Positions 6,387 through 11,382 of a stretch of 20,722 nucleotides of DNA are shown here, in pieces; the stretch's first letter is position 1, and each line of letters opens with the position of its first letter. This DNA comes from Ardenticatenaceae bacterium (GTDB lineage Bacteria; Chloroflexota; Anaerolineae; Promineifilales; Promineifilaceae). Below the pieces are notes generated by a model, which made no database searches, was not told where the DNA came from, and was given only the letters and a program-made list of their open reading frames with translations. The DNA lies in the NCBI GenBank assembly GCA_020634215.1, contig JACKCD010000074.1:1-20722 (forward strand), given 5' to 3'. The translations under genes and the position numbers were made by a program.

Positions 6387-8369
6387 TTATTGATCCCACC
6401 GCTCCCCCAACGTCGCCGTCAATTCCGCCTCATCATATAGCTGCTGCATCGCCTCCGGCCAACTTAAATCCTGCCGATTTTCAAAATGCCAGAACTGGAT
6501 TCCGGCAAAATAGGTGCGCCAGTTGTCGCTGGCGGCTACGCGCTGCCAACCATATTCGGCGGCAAGGGCGGTAAAATCAATGTAGTAGCCGGCCGGAATC
6601 GCCTCGCGCAGCTTGCCACCCTGGTCATAATAGAGCGGGTCACCATCGAGCCGGGGGCGAAAATCCCAGGGCAAATGGCGCAGCGGCTCCCCTTGCGAAC
6701 CGTCCTGAACGGCCGTTTTCACAAACAACCGCCACATCGTCTGCCCGCCCACATCCTCGCGCACCACTTCCAGGCGGGGGTCAAAGGCCAACGCCTCGCG
6801 GTAGGCCACATCAAACGCCCGCCCCGCCTTGCTCCAATTTGCCAGCGGTTGCCCCGGCAGCGGCTTGTTTTCCAGCGGGACAAACAGCCCATCAAGCTGC
6901 CCCAAATAATCCCAACCCGCTTCGGCCGTCACCCGTTCGCGCAGTGCCAAAAACGATTGGTCAACGTGGTCGTTGAGATAGGGGGAGGGAGCGTTAACAG
7001 GTAGTTCAAACAGCAGCGCCAGCGGCCCCGGAGCCAGTGCCTCGGTAAATAACTCCTTGGCAGCGGTGGAGCCAGCATCGCGCCGCGCCAGCCGGGATTG
7101 CAGCGAGGCTAAAATGGCGGGGTCAACAACGGTGGGCGACCAGTCGGGGTGGGATAAACGGCCGTTTGGCGCATACGCCTGCGCCACCACCCCCCACGCC
7201 TCCACGCTGCCGCCCAGCAAATAATCCTGCCCGCTCCGCTGGTAGACATAAAGCAGCGAGCCGCTATCGGGTGACCAGGTGGGGGATTGCCCCTGCTGCC
7301 CAATCGTTGTTGCCGCCCCCAGCAGCCGCCCATCTTCCCCCACCGGCTGCACGGCGATGAGGGGCAGCGTGCCGTCGGATTGGGTGTAGGCCAGGAAACG
7401 GCCGTTTGGGGCAAAAGCGGCCTCGTTTTCGTGCAGGTCGGGGGTGTTGGTCAGGTTCACCGCTTCCAGCCCGGCATCATCCAGCGACAGGGCAAACAAA
7501 TCTTCGCTGCCGCCGCGCCAGCTTGTAAAAATGATATGGCGACCGTCGGGCGACCACACCGGGGCATAATCGGCCGCCGGGTCTGTGGTTAATCGCCGCG
7601 CCGGTTCGCTCAAATCCGCTTTTTGCAGATAGAGGTCAAAGTTATCGTCGCGGTACGACTCATAAACCAGCCACAGCCCGTCGGGCGACCAGGCAGGTGC
7701 GCCGTCAAAACCACCCTGCTGGGTCACGCGCTGCAAGTTGTCGCTGGCAAGATCGTAGAGATAAACCTCCCAGTTGCCATCCCGCCGCGAGGCAAAGGCC
7801 AATGCCTGCCCGTCGGGTCGCCACGCGGGGTCACGGTCGGGGGCGGGGTGGTCGGTGAGGCGAATGGGGGCGGGCTGTCCGGCGGGGAGCAGGAAAATGT
7901 CTTCGTTACCGTCGCGCTGCAGGCTAAAAAGGATGCTGCCGCCGTTGGCAAGGGGGTCGCGCAGGGGAACGGCCGTTGGTGCGGGCGTAGGCGTGGGCAA
8001 GGGGGTGGGCAGGGGCTCGGGCTGGGTGGAAACGGCCGTTTTCACAACCGTTGGCTCTGGGGTGCCCACTGGGGTAGGGGTTAAAACAATGGTGATGGGC
8101 GACGGGGCGATGGGCTGGTGCAGCAGAGCGTAAGCAGTAACCGCGATGAGGGCGAGGGTGGAAAAAACGGCCGTTATTGCCAGCAGTTTGTTGATGGGGT
8201 TGGGGGATGGGTTGGTGGCTGGGGGGGAAAGAACGGCCGTTAGCGATGCCTTTGTCCGTCGCCGTCGCCGCCACTGCTGCCCCCAGCGAAACGGAGCCGT
8301 CAGCGGCCGCCATACCAGCCACACCAGCCAATGCCACATGCGCCCTAAGCGTGAATTCCGGTCACCCAT
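6387..8369 (-). CDS. Membrane-anchored PD40/TolB-like propeller protein with a VanY-like C-terminal part
   Basis: This 660-residue protein begins with a Trp/Arg-rich cytoplasmic segment, followed by one membrane helix (about 61-83), a Pro/Thr-rich stalk (85-137) and an extracytoplasmic beta-propeller (about 141-430). The propeller repeats PD40 blades such as DRDPAWRPDGQALAFASRRD, APAWSPDGLWLVYES and APVWSPDGRHIIFTS. The last 200 residues are not propeller. WSKAGRAFDV (about 512-521), AAEYGWQRV and FWHFE (about 626-630) recall the SxHxxGxAxD and EPWH motifs of M15/VanY DD-peptidases, but the first zinc His is Ser here, so it is probably a degenerate, binding-only domain. Methionine 11 (8339) is an alternative start. 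Seven AACGGCCGTT palindromes lie in this one gene. A partner for the propeller is not evident. Confidence 0.8.
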   Translation of the reverse strand: MGDRNSRLGRMWHWLVWLVWRPLTAPFRWGQQWRRRRRTKASLTAVLSPPATNPSPNPINKLLAITAVFSTLALIAVTAYALLHQPIAPSPITIVLTPTPVGTPEPTVVKTAVSTQPEPLPTPLPTPTPAPTAVPLRDPLANGGSILFSLQRDGNEDIFLLPAGQPAPIRLTDHPAPDRDPAWRPDGQALAFASRRDGNWEVYLYDLASDNLQRVTQQGGFDGAPAWSPDGLWLVYESYRDDNFDLYLQKADLSEPARRLTTDPAADYAPVWSPDGRHIIFTSWRGGSEDLFALSLDDAGLEAVNLTNTPDLHENEAAFAPNGRFLAYTQSDGTLPLIAVQPVGEDGRLLGAATTIGQQGQSPTWSPDSGSLLYVYQRSGQDYLLGGSVEAWGVVAQAYAPNGRLSHPDWSPTVVDPAILASLQSRLARRDAGSTAAKELFTEALAPGPLALLFELPVNAPSPYLNDHVDQSFLALRERVTAEAGWDYLGQLDGLFVPLENKPLPGQPLANWSKAGRAFDVAYREALAFDPRLEVVREDVGGQTMWRLFVKTAVQDGSQGEPLRHLPWDFRPRLDGDPLYYDQGGKLREAIPAGYYIDFTALAAEYGWQRVAASDNWRTYFAGIQFWHFENRQDLSWPEAMQQLYDEAELTATLGERWDQ

Positions 8370-8378
8370 ATGCCAGAC

Positions 8379-8406
8379 AGTTTAGCATGGTGACACACTA
8401 TGTCAA
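8379..8406 (-). promoter_or_regulatory. Sigma70-like promoter for the propeller gene
   Basis: Read on the minus strand, TTGACA (8406-8401) and TAAACT (8384-8379) are 16 bp apart. The expected start of transcription is only a few bases from the ATG at 8369, so either the message is leaderless or translation begins at the internal ATG at 8339. The IS end lies 26 bp upstream of the -35 box. Confidence 0.5.
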
Positions 8407-8423
8407 GTTAGGGGATGGGGAGA

Positions 8424-8431
8424 GAATGGTG
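8424..8431. repeat. Target-site duplication, left copy (GAATGGTG)
   Basis: The octamer GAATGGTG abuts the left end of the IS and is repeated exactly at its right end (9675-9682). The next two bases also match by chance or because the element ends in GG. Confidence 0.9.
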
Positions 8432-9674
8432 GGTAGAAGTACAAGGAAGCGTGAAAATAAGAAAATTTGACAAAATGGATTCAAAAAGCGAACCTAAACG
8501 GTCAACTACTACCAAAACAGGTTTGCTCAATGAATCCACAACAACTATTTTGCCCCAATATCGATTGCCCAGCTAGAGGGCAGGTCAATCAAGGAAATAT
8601 CCATCCACACAGTCAGCAAGAACAGCGGTGTCGTTGCGATGTGTGCAAAAAAACATTCAGCGTGACCAAAGGAACCCTGTTCTACCGTCTGCAAACAGAC
8701 CCAGCCACTGTGATGCTTGTGATTGTCCTGCTGGCCTACGGCTGTCCGATAGAGGCAGTTGTCGCTGCGTTCGGATTTGACCGTCGCACCATCAAAAGCT
8801 GGTGGCAGCGGGCAGGTCAGCATTGCCAGCAAGTTCATGACCGACTGGTTGCCAGCAGCCAGCTAGACCTCGTTCAGGCGCAAGCTGATGAAATCAAAGT
8901 CAAAGCATGGGGTCGGTCTCTCTGGATGGGGCTGACCATGATGGTGCCAACCCGTTTGTGGCTCGGTGGGGTCATCAGTCAGCAACGTGATAAGCAAATG
9001 ATTGCGTCACTCGTGGACACCATTCGACAGGTCGCGCTCTGTCGTCGACTGTTAATTGCCGTTGACGGTTTGCCTCATTATATCAAGGCAATCCGACGCG
9101 CCTTTCGTACCCCCGACCAGCAGGGTCAGCGTTGCCGACCCAAGCTGATTGCCTGGCGTGACGTTTTCATTGGTCGCGTCATCAAGCGCACAGCCCATGG
9201 CACGTTGACCATTGAACGGCAATTTCTAGACGGTTGCCGTCAGCAAGCACTCGCTCTGATTACGGCGTCGCAAGGATTCAGCGGCGTTCTCAACACAGCT
9301 TACATTGAGCGTCTCAACGCCACTTTCAGACAGCGCCTCGCCTGGCTTTCGCGTCGCAGCCGGATGCTCATTCATCAAGTTGAGACGCTGGAGGCTGGCA
9401 TGTACATCGTTGGCTGCTTCTACAATTTCTGTGACCCGCACAAGTCGCTCCGTATCAAGATAGCATTGGGCTCGTTTGCCCATCGCTGGATTCAGCGCAC
9501 CCCAGCGCTTGCCGCTGGCTTGACTGACCACATTTGGTCTTATCAAGAGCTGTTGACCTATCGATTGCCTCCGCCTCGTTGGCAACCGCCTAAACAGCGT
9601 GGGCGGCCGTCCAAAGCGGTGCAAGCACTTATTGATAGGTGGTGTTAATGTTCACGGTTTAATGCACTACTACC
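8432..9674 (+). mobile_element. Complete IS1-like insertion sequence, 1243 bp
   Basis: The ends are imperfect inverted repeats: 8432-8458 and the reverse complement of 9648-9674 match at 20 of 27 positions, both beginning GGTAG and sharing CGTGAA further in. An 8-bp direct duplication, GAATGGTG, flanks the element, matching the 8-9 bp duplications of the IS1 family, whose ends also begin with GG. One transposase gene fills the element. The undamaged ends, identical duplications and intact frame point to a fairly recent insertion. It contains no AACGGCCGTT palindrome, unlike the surrounding DNA. It sits between the divergent promoters of the propeller and acyl-CoA-binding protein genes without cutting either. 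Confidence 0.9.
8530..9648 (+). CDS. IS1-like DDE transposase, single-frame
   Basis: This 372-residue transposase catalyses cut-and-paste or replicative movement of the surrounding element. An N-terminal zinc ribbon carries Cys8, Cys13, Cys34/36 and Cys39 (CDVCKKTFS). A helix-turn-helix follows (GCPIEAVVAAFGFDRRTIKSWW). The catalytic RNase-H-like domain shows Asp120 (QADEIKVKAWG), Asp179 (AVDGLPHY) and Glu260 (TAYIERLNATFRQRL). Classical IS1 makes its transposase by InsA-InsB' frameshifting; here zinc ribbon and catalytic domain are in one frame, as in the single-ORF IS1 variants. An upstream TTG at 8467 would add 21 residues without family features, so the ATG at 8530, just before the zinc ribbon, is chosen. 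All visible motifs are intact, so it may be active. Confidence 0.88.
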   Translation: MNPQQLFCPNIDCPARGQVNQGNIHPHSQQEQRCRCDVCKKTFSVTKGTLFYRLQTDPATVMLVIVLLAYGCPIEAVVAAFGFDRRTIKSWWQRAGQHCQQVHDRLVASSQLDLVQAQADEIKVKAWGRSLWMGLTMMVPTRLWLGGVISQQRDKQMIASLVDTIRQVALCRRLLIAVDGLPHYIKAIRRAFRTPDQQGQRCRPKLIAWRDVFIGRVIKRTAHGTLTIERQFLDGCRQQALALITASQGFSGVLNTAYIERLNATFRQRLAWLSRRSRMLIHQVETLEAGMYIVGCFYNFCDPHKSLRIKIALGSFAHRWIQRTPALAAGLTDHIWSYQELLTYRLPPPRWQPPKQRGRPSKAVQALIDRWC

Positions 9675-9682
9675 GAATGGTG
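9675..9682. repeat. Target-site duplication, right copy (GAATGGTG)
   Basis: This is an exact copy of 8424-8431 abutting the right end of the IS. Confidence 0.9.
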
Positions 9683-9709
9683 GGGTGTGGGGAAAAACGG
9701 CCGTTTTCG

Positions 9710-9738
9710 TTGATACGTCTGCCAAACTTCTCTATACT
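9710..9738 (+). promoter_or_regulatory. Sigma70-like promoter for the acyl-CoA-binding protein gene
   Basis: TTGATA (9710-9715) and TATACT (9733-9738) are separated by exactly 17 bp, each one or two bases from consensus. The predicted start is about 70 nt upstream of the ATG at 9817. An AACGGCCGTT palindrome overlaps the region just upstream of the -35 box (9696-9705). Confidence 0.65.
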
Positions 9739-9816
9739 GCATTTATTGGGATTAAGACGCGCTAGGCATTTCCCAACTGCCTGGCACATGCCATACTTTA
9801 CACAAGGAGTAGACTA

Positions 9817-10080
9817 ATGAGCAGCGATTTGGAACAACGGTTTTTACAGGCACAGGCCGATGCCAAAGAATTGAAGGAGCGCCCCGGCAATAATGATTTG
9901 CTGGCGCTGTACAGCTATTACAAGCAGGCAACCCAGGGCGATTGCACGGGCAGCCGTCCCGGCATGATGGATTTTGCCAACCGCGCCAAGTATGATGCCT
10001 GGGCCAAGCTCAAGGGGACAGGGCGCGAGGCAGCGATGCAGGCATATGTGGACAAGGTGGGGCAGTTGCAGAAGGGGTAG
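9817..10080 (+). CDS. Acyl-CoA-binding protein (ACBP)
   Basis: This small four-helix cytosolic protein of 87 residues, the typical ACBP length, binds medium to long acyl-CoA esters and buffers or shuttles them. The family signature is nearly complete: FLQAQADAKELKERPGNN, LLALYSYYKQATQGDC, then RPGMMDFANRAKYDAWAKL and the final helix MQAYVDKVGQL. The Tyr residues of YSYYKQATQG and the Lys of AKYDAW correspond to the acyl-CoA contacts of the family. The start is supported by AAGGAG seven bases before the ATG. ACBP is universal in eukaryotes and patchy in bacteria, so its presence is a useful taxonomic hint. It fits functionally with the nearby acyl-CoA dehydrogenase, although it is not in that operon. 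Confidence 0.95.
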   Translation: MSSDLEQRFLQAQADAKELKERPGNNDLLALYSYYKQATQGDCTGSRPGMMDFANRAKYDAWAKLKGTGREAAMQAYVDKVGQLQKG

Positions 10081-10117
10081 AGGGTGGGAAGATTGGGAAA
10101 TTGAGAGATTAAGAGAT

Positions 10118-10156
10118 TGAGAGACTGGGAGGTTCGCGCAGTCCCCCAGTCTCTCA
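10118..10156. repeat. Inverted repeat of GAGACTGG-type units
   Basis: The core arms 10118-10129 and 10145-10156 are exact reverse complements over 12 nt with a 15-nt loop. Diverged GAGAGATT and CAGTCTCC units continue outward on each side (about 10090-10172). It separates the ACBP gene from the DHFR-like gene, both on the plus strand. Confidence 0.7.
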
Positions 10157-10189
10157 GCCTCCCAGTCTCCATTTCCAGGAGACGTATCT

Positions 10190-10735
10190 ATGAAACCAAC
10201 CGTATCCGTATACATTGCCACCAGCCTGGATGGGTTTATTGCCAGAGAAAATGACGATCTGGATTGGCTCGACGCGGCCGGGCAAACGGTGCCGAAGGGA
10301 GAAGATTTTGGCTATGCTGCTTTTATGAGCAGCGTTGATCTGCTGGTGATGGGGCGCTATACCTATGAAAAGGTGCTGACCTTTGGCGAATGGCCCTATC
10401 AAGATAAGCGCGTGATTGTGTTGAGCGGCCGGCCGTTAGAAATCCCCCCATCCCTCAGCCACCGTGTCAGCCATTCCAGCGAGTCGCCCCAACAACTGTG
10501 CCAGCGGCTGGAGCAGGAAGGGGTTGGCCGCATCTACCTGGACGGCGGCGTGACCATTCAACGCTTCCTGGCCGCTGGTCTGGTAGATGACATGATCATC
10601 ACCCTCATCCCCATCCTGCTGGGCAGCGGCAAACCCCTCTTTGGCTCCCTCGCCGCCGATATTTCCTTAAAGCTCGTTGCCGCCAAACCATTTGACTGCG
10701 GTTTTGTGCAGATAACATATGCAGTACAATATTGA
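10190..10735 (+). CDS. DHFR/RibD-like reductase family protein
   Basis: This is a 181-residue cytosolic protein of the dihydrofolate reductase-like superfamily, closest to the RibD C-terminal / YyaP type rather than true DHFR. It opens VSVYIATSLDGFIARENDDLDWL, carries the MGRYTYEKV nucleotide-contact motif, the cofactor loop IYLDGGVTIQRFLAAGLVDD, and ends with the ITLIPILLGSGKPLF block typical of the group. Such proteins bind NADPH but the substrate is often unknown; true folate reduction is unlikely. A good ribosome site (AGGAG, nine bases before the ATG) fixes the start. Adjacent genes give no pathway context. Confidence 0.9.
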   Translation: MKPTVSVYIATSLDGFIARENDDLDWLDAAGQTVPKGEDFGYAAFMSSVDLLVMGRYTYEKVLTFGEWPYQDKRVIVLSGRPLEIPPSLSHRVSHSSESPQQLCQRLEQEGVGRIYLDGGVTIQRFLAAGLVDDMIITLIPILLGSGKPLFGSLAADISLKLVAAKPFDCGFVQITYAVQY

Positions 10736-10757
10736 GCAAACGCGCTTACGCATTTAC

Positions 10758-10793
10758 ATTCGTTCTTATTTGTTTATTCGTTCAAATTCGTTG
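10758..10793. repeat. Tandem ATTCGTT-type repeat, single arm
   Basis: Several ATTCGTT/TTATTCG units in a row lie just upstream of the GxxExxY gene. They belong to the same unit family as the full inverted repeat at 11301-11370 on the other side of that gene. No complementary arm is seen here. Confidence 0.65.
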
Positions 10794-10816
10794 CCCACCC
10801 CACAAGGAGAACCCAC

Positions 10817-11287
10817 ATGGCTAATGAAAACCAACCCACCACCAAACCAAGACCCGGCCTGGTAAACGACAACCTGGGTGGATTAACCTATCAAGTAATC
10901 GGTCTCGCTATGGCCGTCCACAACGATTTGGGGCCGGGACACCGAGAATCAACTTACCACAACGCCATGAGCCAACGGTTTGCCGACGCAGATCTGGGCG
11001 CAGAACGGGAACCAGAACTGCCCATCTTCGACGAAAATGGCAATCAGGTCAACTTTTACCGCCCCGATCATCGCATTAATGGAGTCCTGCTTTTGGAATA
11101 CAAAGCGCGTGGTCTGCCCCTAACCAACGACGACATGGCACAAGCCATTGATTATCTAGCTGCTTCAGACCATGACGTTTGCCTGTTGTTTAATTTCGGC
11201 CGGCCGCGACTGGAATGGAAACGGATTTTTCCCCCAAAACAGATATTAAACCATCGGCGCAAACGGTGGCAACGACCAAGCCCCTAA
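10817..11287 (+). CDS. GxxExxY protein, PD-(D/E)xK nuclease-like fold
   Basis: This 156-residue protein belongs to a widespread family of unknown function, predicted to have a PD-(D/E)xK nuclease core. The naming motif is visible as GHRESTY (residues 41-47) after VIGLAMAVHNDLGPG. The putative catalytic residues are Asp84 in YRPDHRI, Glu94 and Lys96 in LLLEYKA. The MAQAIDYLAASDHDVCLLFNFG segment is the conserved C-terminal part. AAGGAG lies just upstream of the ATG. It is followed by the NACHT-SUMF1 gene on the same strand, about 95 nt away across a hairpin, and repeats of the same family flank it on both sides. It could be a partner nuclease of that gene, but this rests on position only. Confidence 0.88.
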   Translation: MANENQPTTKPRPGLVNDNLGGLTYQVIGLAMAVHNDLGPGHRESTYHNAMSQRFADADLGAEREPELPIFDENGNQVNFYRPDHRINGVLLLEYKARGLPLTNDDMAQAIDYLAASDHDVCLLFNFGRPRLEWKRIFPPKQILNHRRKRWQRPSP

Positions 11288-11300
11288 CTCAACACTCACC

Positions 11301-11370
11301 ATTCGTTTATTCGCTCCCATTCGTTGTCATCTTCGCACGGCGACAACGAATTAAGAACGAATAAACGAAT
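11301..11370. repeat. Inverted repeat of ATTCGTT-type units
   Basis: The arm 11301-11328 pairs with 11342-11370 over 28-29 nt with a few mismatches and one bulge; the ends ATTCGTTTATTCG and TTCGTTGTC pair exactly. The loop is 13 nt. It occupies nearly the whole gap between the GxxExxY and NACHT genes and ends 12 nt before the NACHT start codon. Confidence 0.8.
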
Positions 11371-11382
11371 AAACACAACATC

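Noticed and set aside
9599..9817. Plus-strand frame of 72 codons after the transposase
   Set aside because: It runs across the IS right end and the ACBP promoter, so it cannot be an old gene.
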